Source of the DNA: Fasciola hepatica
Taxonomy: Eukaryota; Platyhelminthes; Trematoda; Plagiorchiida; Fasciolidae
Direction: 5' to 3'
Length of the DNA stretch: 64,000 bases
Assembly (NCBI GenBank): GCA_948099385.1
Contig: CANUEZ040000156.1
Coordinates: forward strand, 4,402,001 to 4,466,000
Position 1 is the first letter of the stretch; the number at the start of each line of letters is the position of its first letter. Shown piece by piece: positions 35,100 through 46,699 of this stretch. A program made the translations under genes and the position numbers. The notes under the pieces were generated by a model. That model saw only the letters and a list, made by a program, of their open reading frames with translations. It was not told the DNA's origin and ran no database searches.

Positions 35100-36760
35100 A
35101 ATCCGTTCGCGTTTGAAGAACAGTCTGCGTGCTGATCGTGAGGCATGGGGTTAGAACCGGCTCTCGAGATGGAAGCAGCTTCCACTTCTGGCAACTCCAG
35201 GAAGCTCTTTCAACTCATTCGCACCACCGGACCGCGAAAAACGTACTATTGAGGAAACCCGCGAAACCGATGGGACACCAATCACCAACCTGTCGTGTAG
35301 ACTAGATAACTGGGCAGAACACTTCCACTTCCAATTTAGCTGGCCACCGGCTGGTTCTACAGCATCCTGCACTCCTATGCTTCCTGTGTGGACTATAACA
35401 GTCGGTTTCCTGACAGAAGCAAAGATTCTAAAGAAGCTACAAACCCTCAAACACCACGAGGTACGCGGACCAGATCGTATTCCTCCTGCGCTTTTTAGAA
35501 ATAGTGGACTGGTTCTGTTGTGGGAACTGATTGAACAGTTCTCAAAGGTTTGGGTGGAAGAAAAAGTTCTCTCATTCTGGCATGAGTCGACCATTGTACC
35601 TATCCTTACAAATGTCGTAAAGAACAAGCCGAGTGTCGTCCCGTACACGGCCGCGCGGATCAAATTTCAACCAATCGCCTACTACTTGAATACCACTACG
35701 TTTACCAAAGACCAACCATCGTCGTGTTCCTCGACATCATGACCCCCTGTGGCTCTATCGATAAATCCACCCTATGGACTTGTGTGTTGAGGAGCGGCAT
35801 GTCCGAGAAGTACGTTTCCATTCTGAGAGCAGTCTATAAGCAGACCTCGGCAGGTTAAAGGTCTACAGGCAACTAATCCAGACCTCTGCTATATCAAGCT
35901 GCTTTCGGCAAGGATGCCCTATTTCTCCGTTCCTCTTCAATTTAGTTATGGATGATCTGCTCCGAAGGCCTTTCGATGGTGTTGGTAACGGTGGTGTGGA
36001 ACTTTTACTGGGTGCCAGAATTGTCGAATTAGATTAGGCTGACGACGTTACCATGCTGTGAGGACTCCCGAGTCGTCCAAGATGCCATAAATCACTTGTC
36101 CGCCGAAGTCTCCGAGTATGGTAAGCACTTTACTCCATCCAGGTGAAAAATACTTCCTCAAAACTGGCAAGGAGATCCTCCTGCACTCACTCTTTGTGGG
36201 GAACGTTTGGAAAATGTCAACAGCTTAGTGTACCTGGGAATTTGCATCTATATTGGTGGTGGATTTTGGGGACGAGATCTTGTTACGCATCCCAAAGGCC
36301 CGTTTGGCTTTTGCCAATCCAAGGCACCTGTGGTGTCGTCACGACATAGGGCTCTCCCTGAAAGGTGGAGTCTACAACGCCGCAGTTCGCTCGGTTCTTC
36401 TTTACGGATGCGAGGCCTGGTCAGTTCAAGAACAATATCTGTGCCGAGTGACCGCGTTCGACCACCGATGTCTACGAACAATGGCGGTAACGAAGAAATG
36501 CCAAGGAAATTATTTGGAGTGCATTGTCTTCACTCAGAGGAGTTGTTTCTCCTCGTCGGGTACGGTGGCCGGGCCACGTCTTGCGGTGTCCCGCCCAGCG
36601 TTTGCTTTGCTGCACCCTATTCGAGCTCTCTGGACAGAATTAGGAATGGTGGCGTGGTGTGCAAGTTATGACCTGAAGGAGTTTAGAAAAACTGATTTTC
36701 AATTTAGCTGCAATGGAATCCTGTTGTCTACCAGGATGCAGCAAGATTGACACTGAAAAC
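35100..36760 (+). pseudogene. RTE-like reverse transcriptase and C-terminus
   Basis: Frames give KHHEVRGPDRIPPALFRNSG, VLSFWHESTIVPILTNV, CPISPFLFNLVMDDLL (around 35910-35960), then ADD after a stop, and YNAAVRSVLLYGCEAWSVQ, FDHRCLRTM and the C-terminal LRCPAQRLLCCTL-type region. The gap and the stop in YADD show it is dead. Confidence 0.8.
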
Positions 36761-36933
36761 AGTTGGTTAGAGACGCTGGCTTATACGTCCGACACCGGAG
36801 TCAACGGCATCAATGCAATGTGGAATACTATAGTGGTGCCCCATCCTTCCCGTTCCATAAAAAACAAAGACACAAACAGCAATAACAACAAAAATGCCGT
36901 GTGATAAGACAAGTAAAAGGAACTCCTCAACTC

Positions 36934-36936
<3 letters not shown>

Positions 36937-36978
<42 letters not shown>
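36937..36978. repeat. (TA)n microsatellite
   Basis: About 20 TA units at the end of the hammerhead-bearing element. Confidence 0.95.
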
Positions 36979-36979
<1 letters not shown>

Positions 36980-37217
36980 CTATGAGAAATTACAGTTGAG
37001 GTTCACTTGTGGGCTCTTCAATGAAGAGTATCCATTCACACTCCAGACGATTCAAATTAGATTCTAGTGAACACATAACATCGGAGTGTACAAGTATGAA
37101 GACGAGTGGGCAAAGGAGTACCGGGTACGCATACCTGATGAGCAGCAACAACCGCGAAACCGGTCGTGTGCTTCCGGGGAAATTTTGTCCACACGTTACC
37201 ATACTACTTACTATCAA
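36979..37217 (+). repeat. hammerhead-bearing repeat, flanked by TA arrays
   Basis: A 240-bp unit sits between two (TA)n arrays and carries a hammerhead motif at 37123-37175. A related, shorter copy lies at 61255-61396 in the opposite orientation, also abutting (TA)n at the corresponding side. No coding capacity. Confidence 0.65.
37123..37175 (+). ncRNA. hammerhead ribozyme motif, minimal stem III
   Basis: Stem I strand GCATAC (37129-37134), core CTGATGA (37135-37141), a 14-base stem II region GCAGCAACAACCGC, core GAAA (37156-37159), a very short self-complementary stem III with ACC and GGT, cleavage position C (37165), then GTGTGC (37166-37171), which pairs with GCATAC over six bases. All core bases are intact. 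Stem II closes with two pairs, then a mismatch. Hammerheads with such a short stem III are known from Penelope-like elements and work as dimers. Confidence 0.72.
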
Positions 37218-37239
37218 TATATATATATATATATAACAC

Positions 37240-37476
37240 GACGATGAACCTCGTCATAAGTGATGCTAGCTTTTTCATACATCCACATCCATTCATGCCC
37301 TGACTGCCGCGTCGCTTTCTCCAACCTTGCCCAGCACGTGCGGAGAGAGCACGAAAAGGTAGACGGTGGACAGGGATATGGAACACATGCCTGGGCCACC
37401 GGAGGCAGTGTAGAGCGATCACTTTATTTAAGGGGCGACTATACGCGCAAAAACTACGTACTGTAGCGTTGTACAC
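37240..37476 (-). pseudogene. RTE-like C-terminal fragment
   Basis: The minus strand reads HCLRWPRHVFHIPVHRLPFR, then ALSARAGQGW and MKKLASLMTRF, the RTE C-terminal Cys/His-poor end region (LRWLGHVLRMPxHRLPxRALF). Confidence 0.7.
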
Positions 37477-37899
37477 CCATCCCTAAATAAAGAGTCGGAT
37501 GTGACGGTGACGCCACTGGTGTCGCAGGTTGGCGAAAGCTGCTCTTGTTCCCTCAATTCAAGGTAAATCCCATGGTTCGAAAACATACTGTAATAGGAGT
37601 TTGTTGGAAAAGTTCACAATAAAAACAACTTGTTGATTCCGTTTTTGAAAAGAGAAAGGTCGTGGATGAATGAAAAACCAGAAAAGAAAGATGTTCCATA
37701 ACTTAGTCGTTCTGGAAAAAAGGACTGAGAGACTGAGGTCCGAGATCTAATGACAGAAACCTGACATGAGCGACTAGCTGTCTGTGATAGGGATTAGCGT
37801 TGAGAAGTAATGGGAATAGGAACAGCCGCGGCAAGCTCGGAGGAGAAAAATAAAATGTAGACAATGAATTAACTGCCTGGTGCTGGGCAAGCGACTGTA

Positions 37900-39560
37900 A
37901 ATTAGGTGTTAAAACAGGGTCATCTACCAGACGAATAGCTTTATACTGGACTCAGTCGGGAAGAGATAAAAAAGAAGACGAAGACGAAGCTTCGTCTCAC
38001 ACGTGACAGCAATATTCAAGTGTAGGACGAACATCAGATCTGGACAGTAAGAGGAGATGTGAAGAAACATCTGGCGCGGAACAGAAAACCAATCTCGCGT
38101 GCAGCACGAGAAGCAAGCGAACATGTGTGTAAAGACCAAGATAGAGAGATAATCGAAAGACCTGGGAAATGTCCAATATCGAATGAATTGAATAAGATGA
38201 ACCCGCGCAGAACTACTGAGTGTTAAGAACTTCACACCAGAATAGGGCGCAGCGCATTGTTTCGAATGCGCATAATCGCGTAATGTAAAAACACGTAGTA
38301 TACCACAGAGAATACAATGACATAAGGCAGAAAGAGTCACTCTTGAATGTCACAAAAGACGACGAGTTGGAGTAACGAAAGGGAACCGAATCCAAATTTA
38401 AATGGGGAGAAGGGGAATCGTGTTTGAGAAATTAGGAAGAGTTATTTTAGGAGCATTGAAGGGAGCATGATTTTGAGAGCCCCAAGATGAGGTCCAGAGT
38501 GAGCGAGGTTACAAGAGCGCAATGGTCCCGATCAATGTTGGAAATGGCATGGCGTGAGGTGGGATACGAGAAAGAGTTGTGAAGGGTGGCATCATCGGTA
38601 AAAGCGAGAATGGGGTTGGAAGTGGTGGGAAAGAGATCAATAGAGAAAAGCAAAAAGAGGGTGGGTGAGAGTTCAGAACCTTGGAAACACCAACATTTAC
38701 GGGAAAAGGCTACGATTGGAACCATCGACTAAAACGGAGGTGGTAGGTTTACTGAGAAAAATCGACGTCCAAAAGAGAAGGGCCGGAAGAAAGTCAAATG
38801 TGGGTAATTCAGATAGCAAACCGTTGTGCCAAACATGATCAAAAGCCTTCTATATGTCTAGTGAGACCGTGTGTTTCTCAGTGGTTACTGAGTGCTGCCG
38901 GCTAAGAGTGCGAGACCATAGCTAATAGATCACGCGGGGATTGACGAGATCGCAGTCTGTGTTGATGATCGCTTAGCAGTCCTTCATGTTCGAGGAACGT
39001 CCTCAGCTGGTCGGAAACTATAGTCTGCATATCTTTTGAAATAACAGAAGTTAGGGAAATAGGATGGTAGTTGTTCGGGTCGGAGAAGTCACCGTGTTTG
39101 CGAATAGGAAAATTTTTGGCTTCTTTCCGTGGGGTGGGAAAAGTACCGGATTGGGAAAAAACGTACGAAAGATGACGCAAAATTGGTGCTAACCCTGGGG
39201 TACATATTTTCAGGACGATGGGTGGAACACCGTCTGGACCAGATGGTTTGTTTTGGCCGAGTGATTGTAAGCCCTGGCGGACCTTTCTGGTCGAAACGGG
39301 AAATGGCTTTGGCGCCAGACCAAAATGATCAGCTACCAGTAGCGGGAGCAGCTAGACATTCGGCTTCGTAGTGGATGAAACGATCCTCGACTTTCTGAAT
39401 GGAAAGTGAGCATTCGTTTCTAACCTGCATAAAGAGACTAGGGAGTAGCCGAACTGCAACACCGTCTGAATTCTGAGCTCTTCAAGTGCACAACGTGATT
39501 GTAGGTATAGGTAAACCACTCAGGAGATCGTAATTTGCCGAGTTTGAGAAATTTTAGGAT
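37900..39560 (-). pseudogene. older LINE (clade unresolved), RT half
   Basis: Minus-strand fragments in order: LRSPEWFTYTYNHVVHLKSS (39540), SDPNNYHPISLTSVISKDMQ (39090-39030), LRSRQSPRDLLAM, LSPTLFLLFSIDL (38680), ILAFTDDATLHNSF (catalytic box as FTDD, not the usual Y/F-A-DD) and a thumb/C-terminal part to 37920. The matching endonuclease half is at 43112-44004, on the other side of the inserted RTE copy. Confidence 0.7.
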
Positions 39561-39779
39561 AAAAAGAAGCGTGTATTGGAAGTAAATATTTAATATATAT
39601 TTAACATGGATCTGGTAAGGACAGCGTTCCAAAGAGACCGTGTGATAATAAAAAAACACTGTACAAAAAGAAAAATGACAGAAATGTTAGAAAGATTATT
39701 TTTGCAAGTTTTTCCACACACGGTATTTTGATTTTTTTTTGTATCACTTGTGGTTTTCATATATGGAAGGGGAAGGGTA

Positions 39780-41760
39780 GGCAGCCAGCACAGCATTCCA
39801 TACAGCATTGACACCACTGACTTCGGTTTCGGGCCACATCCATCAGTGTCATTCCTGCTCCAAACTGGTAGGCGACAGGGCCCCACTGTGGTTAAACGGG
39901 AAGTCAGTTTTTTTAAACTTCTCCACCAGGTCATCTGTTGTCCACCATGCCGCCGTTTCCAATCCTGTCCAGTGAGCGCGAATAAAGCACGGCGAGGTAA
40001 ACACTGAGCGAGCATCCACAACACGTCCTAACCACCGTAGCCGACGAAGAGAAACAATTGCCGAGTGATAAACAGTCCATCCTGAATACTTATCTCCGCA
40101 CTTCGTCATTACTGATGTGATGCTGCCATCGTACTCGTGTGATTGTCTGGAGACAACGGTGGGCGAATACGGTCAGCCGGCGTAGATCCTCTTCTCTAAC
40201 TGGCCAGGTTTCGCATCCATAAACTAGCACTGAGCGAACTGCGGCGTTGTAGACTCTACCTTTCAAGGAAAGCCTGACGTCGTGACGACACCACAGGTGC
40301 CTTGGATTGACAAAAGCCAAACGGGCCTTAGAGATGTACAGAGAGATCTCATCTCCGATACCTTCACCAGTGGAAATACAACTGCCGAAGTACACAAAAC
40401 TGCTGACAGTTTCCAAACGCTCCCCACAAAGAGTGAGTGCAGGAGAATCGCCTTGCCAGTCTTGAAGAAGCATTTTGCATTTGGATGGAGCAAAATACAT
40501 GCCATACGCGGTGACTTCGACGGCCAAGTGGTTTAAGGCATCTTGGATGACTTGAGGGTCTTCTCCCAACAGAGCGACGTGGTCAACATAATCCAAGTTA
40601 ATAACTGGCATCCAGCAGAAGTTCCACTACTCTGTTTGCAACACCGTTGAAGGCCTTTTGAAGCAGATCATCCACTGTGAAGTTGCAGGGGAACGGGGAA
40701 GTAGGGCATCCTTGCCGAACGCCACTTGAGATGACAAAGGAGTCGGATGGTTGCCCACAGACCCTTACTCTGCCAGAGGTCTGTCGATAGAGAGTTCTTA
40801 GGATGGAACGTACTTCTCGGACACGCCGTTCCTCAACAGGCAAGTCCATAGGGCAGTCCCATCGACAGAGTCAAATGCGACCCTAATGTCCAGAAACACA
40901 ACGATGGTTGGCCTTTGATACACGCGACGGTGTTCAAGCAGGAGGCGGAGAGTTGAGATTTGGTCCGTCCAACCGCGGCCGGGGCGGAACCCAGCTTGTT
41001 CTTCACGACAATGGGGTTCGCGCAATGGAGAAAGCCGGCGGAGGATAATGGACACTAAGAGTTTTGAAGCAACAGAAATCAGGCTTATCTCCCGATGATT
41101 AGAACACAGTGTACGGCAACCCTTTTTAAAGATGAGTACGATCGTCGATTCCCCCCCCCCGGATGTAGGAACTTTTTCTTCCGTTCAAACTTCTGAGAAC
41201 AGGTTTGTCAATTCTTTCACCAGAACAATCTCGCCATATTTGAAAAGGCGCAGGAGCCATGCGATCAGATCCGTGTGCCTTGTTGCGCTTGAGGGTTTGT
41301 GGTTCTTTCCGAATTTCCGCTTCTGCTGGGGACTGTCTGGAATAAATCACGAAGAAAGTGTAGGAGTTCCAGGTGCAGTAGAAGCAGTCAGTGGCCAGCT
41401 AAACTGGGAGCGAAAGTGTTCTTCCCAGTTATCTAGTCTACACGACAGGTTGGTGATTGGTGTCCCATCGGTTTCGCGGGTTTTCTCAATACTTGTTTTT
41501 CGCGGTCCGGTGGTGCGAATGAGTTGAAAGATCTCGGCGTTGCCAGAAGCAGAAGCACGTTCTGACCCACATATCCCACGATCAGCACGCAAACTGTTCT
41601 TCAAACGCGAACGGATTTCACGACGTGCTTTGTTGTGTCTTACATCAGCGGAGACGTCTGCAGCTAGCAAGAAACAACAAGGAGTTTGGAGAAACTCAAC
41701 TGCTCTGGATGAAGCGGACCGTACCACAGCTAACCAAACCAGCATTCAGTAAGGTTTTTT
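39780..41760 (-). pseudogene. RTE-like reverse transcriptase and C-terminus (second copy)
   Basis: Frames in order: KPQTLKRNKAHGSDRMAPAP (41290), EEQAGFRPGRGWTDQISTLR, VFLDIRVAFDSVDG (FLDI-x-x-AFDS), VRQGCPTSPFPCNFTVDDLL, NLDYVDHVALLGEDP and SFVYFGSCISTGEGI, then YNAAVRSVLVYGCETWPVRE and LRWLGRVVDARSVFT. The YVDH change and several frameshifts make it inactive. Confidence 0.82.
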
Positions 41761-41959
41761 CAGCCATTCCTAGTTCTCTTCAAGATTAGGTGGGGCAGTG
41801 GATTCCAGTGTCTTGGCCAGCGTAATCTGAAAGGATTCCAGCACTAGAGGGTCGTTCAGCTTTTGATATTTAGGCGAGCATGATTCGAGTTCTTCGAGCC
41901 CGCAAATCGCAATCAGATCTTAGAGGAGACTAACACGTGATCAGAATCGAGCCAAGTTG

Positions 41960-43019
41960 ATCAGTAAGAGCGACAATTGAACGCGCTGCCGCTCCAACGG
42001 TAGCTAATCGCTACATGATCGATTTGAGACCATTCCTGTGTTGAAGAAGGAGGACGCCAGGTAGCGGCACACCGTTTGGAGTCGCGAAAGTTTGTGCTTG
42101 TTAGCAAAAGCTGATGATCAGCACATATTGTCAGAAATCTATCCCCATTGTCCGAACGACTGGAGCTGAGGCCAAACTGCCCTCCTAGATGACGTTCACT
42201 CGCCGTCAGGCGACCGACGCTCGCGTTAAGATCTCTGACGAGGACCACGATATCCGTCCGGCGCGCTGTAAGCAGGAGCATATGAAGTTGTTGGTAGAAC
42301 TCATCTTCGTCTACCTGCGGACTGCAGTCTGTCGGGGCATAGGCGGAAATGACAAAAAAGTCGCTTGTGCGATTTCAATATCTAGTTACTCGGCAAGAAC
42401 CTCGCAGCCGGGCTGCGCAAAGTCGGCTTTTAACAAGAATCCGGTCTGACATGACTGCATCAGCTCTACGGGTCAGAGCAGTTCGAACACCGGCCTGACC
42501 GACTGCTGTAACGTCCGGGTCTCCAGAAAGACGTAGATGAAACTTGGTATTTGTATTAGCTGGGGACGTTAGCCTGATCGTGGAGCTTGCGTCTTGCAGT
42601 CTTGTCTCTGACAGGCAGCAGATATTGATCGAGAGCGATTCCAGTGTGCGAACTAGACTCGCCTGTTGTTCGATTTGCATAACCGTGCGTACGTTGTAGG
42701 TGGCCAATTTGAATCGTAGGTGAGGCTGAAGAAAGGTGGGCTCGGTGGCATGATTTGCTGTGACAGTCGTAGGGCAGACGGTTCTGGCGGAAGTCTGGTC
42801 ACAAGCGGCGGCAGTAGTAAGGTAGTTTTGCTGCGGGATAGCGACGTGCTTGGCACATAAAGCAACGGTAGAGGGTGGATAGGTTCCGAGTGTGGCGGTG
42901 AATGAGCATATGATCTTGTGATGGCGAACGAGTGTGAGAGAGAGTGAGATGAAAGTGAATTTGTATGAGAGTCTATGGATCGGTTTGCGGGCGTAGTACT
43001 GCCAGGTTCCCCAGGCCAA
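41960..43019 (-). pseudogene. RTE-like endonuclease domain (second copy)
   Basis: Reads FKLATYNVRTVMQIEQQASL, ICCLSETRLQDASS, GVRTALTRRADAVMSD, then DIVVLVRDLNASVGRLTASE (DLNA retained) and WSQIDHVAISYRW. Open for 214 codons from 43019, then broken near 42375. Confidence 0.82.
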
Positions 43020-43111
43020 AGCAGGCGGTTTTCTTAGGGCTCCTCAACCGGAGCCTTCAGCTTTCCAAAGCCTCACCCAAAAGGCAGCGGGACGGAGCGC
43101 GGTGTCCGAAA

Positions 43112-44004
43112 CCGTAAAGCAAAGAAAATTTTTAAACCAGAGCTAGGAACACCAGAAGTGAAGCAACGGACAGCCCAAGGATGAGAAACCAGAAAATCAC
43201 AAAAACCATCCCAGTTGGTTGAATTGGAACGCCAAAAAGTGTGTCTGGAGTTGTACATAGGAACCGGGAGAAAGTAGGTGGTGGAGAAGGAGATAAGACA
43301 GTGGTCCGATAAGTCAAGTGGAGGGAGGGAGGTAATATCAGAGAATAAGGAAGGAAAGTAAGTGCGAAGTAAATGGAGGGTATATGCACGATTGCCAGCT
43401 CGATCGAGGATGCGTGTAGGGAAGTCAACGAGTTGACTTAGATTGTTGACCAGAGAGAAAAATTCGGCTTCGCGCCCCACAGCCGTAGTGTTTGGAGAGT
43501 GTAAAAGCTAGTCCTTATTGTGGACATTAAAGTCGCCAAGAATAGTAACTTAGTGATTAGAGTCTGATGCAAACAAATTCTCAATTCCAGAAGACAACAA
43601 ATCAAAACTTGAGGGATCTTTACTGTTGGAGGAGCGATAAATGGTACAAAAGTAATGGCAAACGAAAGGGAGCCGGTGTGATAGCAGCGTTAGGTGAAAA
43701 TGAGGAGATGGGTAATATTCGACGAGGGAGAGATTTGCGTCTCGGTCAAGAATAAAGCAAGGGGACAAGAAGATTGGAGGAAACGATGCACAGAATCAGT
43801 GTTGTGGTTCATACCGCGAATGTTGGTGATTGTTAAACAGATTACAGATGAAACCGTGCTTCCGAGGTGCTTAAATTTGTCGACTAATTCTAGCTGAGTA
43901 ACACACGGTGAGTGTATGCACAGGTTCCTGTCAGTTGGAAGGCGATAAGTGCCTACTATACATTGATACTGGTAGTAATTCGAATGCCTCCGCACGCAGT
44001 CCAC
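43112..44004 (-). pseudogene. older LINE, endonuclease half
   Basis: Minus-strand frames read SVHRFLQSSCPLALFLTETQ (start of an APE endonuclease), VCHYFCTIYRSSNSKDPSSF (the 'xYRxPN' motif), VTILGDFNVHNKD (GDFN catalytic motif, near 43545-43505), LVNNLSQLVDFPTRILDRAG and LSDHCLISFS (the SDHxxI/V motif). The same element's RT continues at 39560-37900 after the RTE insertion. Confidence 0.7.
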
Positions 44005-44299
44005 TTCGCTGTCGATTCGTTTCTAACATCCAAACAATCAGGTGAAGTCGGACTTTGACAATCGGGTCGCGCAAATATAGTGGAATCGCTTTGCCATTGG
44101 TCAGTACTTCATCTGCCAATAGCTGCATGCTTCCTTTTACATGTAAACTAGTTTGTATCATTCATATCTGACAGAATACATTCCTATTATTCCTGTCGGA
44201 TCTTATTAGTTCCTCTTGCGCGTAGGCTGGTTACAAGCCATTCCATTACTTACTATTGGCTCCGTAAATACATTAACCACAATACCTCAATCACCATGC

Positions 44300-44900
44300 G
44301 GTTCAGAACGTGTTGTTCTGCCTGTGCATTGCCATTCAGTAAGACGACGTCATTGGGATACCGAAAACTCTGTTACCTAGGAGGAGTTCAACCACACCGT
44401 TTGGAAGACCAGATAAGACATTCTGCAGAATATCCTTTAGAGCAAAATTGAAACGACATGGAGATACAGGGCAATCTTGTCGAACTCTGCTGCAGACGAC
44501 AAAGAGAGGTCAAAGCTGGCCGCAAGCCTTAATCCAACATGAATTATTACGATACACACCTCTGAAGACTGATCCATAATTCTCAGGTACTCTGATTCTC
44601 AGAAAAATAGTCCCATAATGCAAATACGATGATCATTGGTCTCTGGAAGATATGATGCTGCGGTAGCTTTCAGATAGTGAAGATTTGATGGATGCACGCA
44701 CAATCGAGGAGGAACCGAGCCTGATCCTCGCGAGTCTGCTGATCACGCCTTTCGTACAAACTGCGAACCATGACGGATACAAACACCACCGACGCTATTT
44801 GAATAAAACTTATACCCCTACGGTTGGCGCAGTCACTGAGTGAGCCCTTTCCGGAGATAAAGCCACAATCCAAGAAGCAGCGAAGCATTGGAAACACAAA
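44300..44900 (-). pseudogene. RTE-like RT fragment
   Basis: Minus strand: NRRGISFIQIASVVFVSVMV, RRDQQTREDQARFLLDCACI, then VRQDCPVSPCRFNFALKDIL and VVELLLGNRVFGIP across frames. This is the middle of an RTE reverse transcriptase, cut off before YADD. Confidence 0.7.
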
Positions 44901-44964
44901 AGAACGCTTCCATTCATCTGTATGACTTTCTCTCTATGTTTTTTTCTTGTTTGGTTTAGTTTGT

Positions 44965-44969
<5 letters not shown>

Positions 44970-45025
<56 letters not shown>
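44970..45025. repeat. (TA)n microsatellite
   Basis: About 27 TA units beside an RTE fragment. Confidence 0.95.
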
Positions 45026-45029
<4 letters not shown>

Positions 45030-45139
45030 CCAGTACATAACACAGACAAGAGGTGCCAGGAAGAATATAAATAAATTACGAATATGGAAAGTGTGGAAAA
45101 GAAGTTGTTCAGAGATTGGAAAGCTGACATTTACAACAT

Positions 45140-46650
45140 GACCGCCACCGACTAAGATCTTGAGCCATTTCTGACAAGGTCTACAACCGAGCGTCCTGTG
45201 GATCTCGAGTTCCTCAGCTAAGCAGGCGCGAGGGATCGACGGAAGGAAGCTTCGACGTCAAAGTTTTGACCGGCCGGTGAAGCGTCACAGCTTGACTTCC
45301 ACGCTGCTTTTTCCAATCAACTCACGGCTTTGCAAGCAAAGCGCGACGAGGGGGTCGATGGGGAAGCATACGTAGTACATATGCTAACCAACAAGATCGG
45401 TGGAACAATATTAGTATACTAACTGAGCGCGAGGTTAGTCCGATCCCGAAGACGTGTATACGAACTGTGAAGCTGTTGATTTGTTGTTGCCACCAAACGC
45501 GCGAAATGCTCCACAGACAAAGGTAATCGAAGAGAAATAGCCGCTGGAACAGACCAGGTCCCGCGCCGTACAGAACACTGCGCACCACTGAGTGTGCACG
45601 GCAATGGACCCCTGCCAATCTTCTAGCAGTGTTGTAGTCGGGAAAGCCACCTGTTTGGACGAAGATCAACAACTATGCTTATTTGCATAACAGCTGTCCA
45701 GTCGACCTAAAGACGGTCGTGATCCGATCGGAAGATGCAATCCTGTGGTTTGCATACCTTTCTTCATCTCACTGCGTTCACTCCGTGTGATGCGAGCACA
45801 CTTGTTGTCGCTCTATGATTGTCCCTAGTTGGTCTTTAAGCAAATAACTACCTACTTACTCAGTAAGTAGTATGCGTACTCCACCACAGTAGAACCTCAC
45901 ACTTTGAAGGTGTAAAGTACATTCCATACCGCGAGACGGAAAGGCAAGACTGTTCAGAGCGCACTGTGATACAGTAACGTTGTCCCAAACTAGCGTTATG
46001 TAGTCAGCATAATTTAATTCGAAGAGTCTACCTCCAAGTAAGAGCTTAACGCCATTATTGCTTTGATTCTCTGCAGCCTCTGTCACGATGTCGCCGATTA
46101 CGAAACTAAACAAGGATAAGAGTGGGTACCTCTGACGTATGTCGCTTCCAAAAAAGGGCCAAAACGATGATTGAATTCAGACTTACCTTACGGTGACTGG
46201 AGAAAGCGTTGAGGGTCATTCTTCTTGTAGTCTGGGATGATAGATGCGCAGTTCTAGCTTGGTGGAATGCGTTCATGAACCCAAATTCCGTGAAATAGAA
46301 TGGCGGGCTCTTGGGTGAGTGACACACTACCACCTTTGAAGAGGGCCGGAGGGGGATCACCTGGGTCAGGGGCCTTATTGCGCCTCATGGGCTGGAGTGT
46401 GTGGGCGGTCTCCTCCTCGAAGAGCGGGACAGCACAAGCTGTCTATGGAGCACGAGAAAGTTCAAAGAAACTACTAGGTGACGAAAATGGCGCTGAAGTC
46501 CAGGTAAACCGTCGCTCAAAATGCCCAGCCCAGCGCACAGTACGACGTGGAAGCTGTAGAACTAGCTGGCCGTTTTCCTCGCGTGTTGCCCCACCCATAC
46601 CAGGCTTCTTGTTGCCCATGGATCAGATAAGTTAGAAAAGCCTCCGGATG
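45140..46650 (-). pseudogene. RTE-like LINE fragment, RT to C-terminus
   Basis: Minus strand: LQPMRRNKAPDPGDPPPALF (46410-46350), then FVIGDIVTEAAENQ, LFELNYADYITLVWDN (YADD changed to YADY) and GMECTLHL, then CWLAYVLRMLPHRPPRRALL and the end RDPQDAW, LSEMAQDLSRWRSC. Part of the RT is missing. A different subfamily from the two long copies. Confidence 0.75.
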
Positions 46651-46699
46651 TTTCCGGTGGTAGCAGCCTGTTCCATCTCCGCCGCACGTCCGGACCACT

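Larger units (their letters stand above)
33260..36900 (+). mobile_element. RTE-like LINE, long but inactive copy
   Basis: A plus-strand copy with about 700 bases of 5' leader, an APE endonuclease, a reverse transcriptase and a C-terminal part, ending near a CAATAACAACAAAAATG tail. The RT has a deletion covering the usual NHRGISL...RPGRG block near 35630-35690. The catalytic YADD box has its Tyr replaced by a stop at about 36035. It is inverted relative to the copy at 39720-43112, of the same subfamily. Confidence 0.85.
39720..43112 (-). mobile_element. RTE-like LINE, second long copy, inverted and inactive
   Basis: Minus-strand copy from near 43112 (5' truncated relative to the copy at 33.3 kb) to 39720 (3' end with a short A-rich tail). 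It is more complete than the other copy: the NHRGISL-to-RPGRG block is present (LREPHCREEQAGFRPGRGWT at about 41020-40960). The catalytic box reads NLDYVDHVALL (YADD changed to YVDH). It appears to have inserted into an older minus-strand LINE, whose halves lie on both sides. Confidence 0.85.

Noticed and set aside
42095..42125. CTGATGATCAGC stretch considered as a hammerhead core.
   Set aside because: It lies in the coding part of the RTE endonuclease and is a short palindrome with no GAAA box.
45195..45240. CAGCTAAGCAGGCGCGAGG, which resembles the 5S rRNA box A.
   Set aside because: The similarity is limited to about 12 bases, and the surrounding sequence is RTE C-terminal region.
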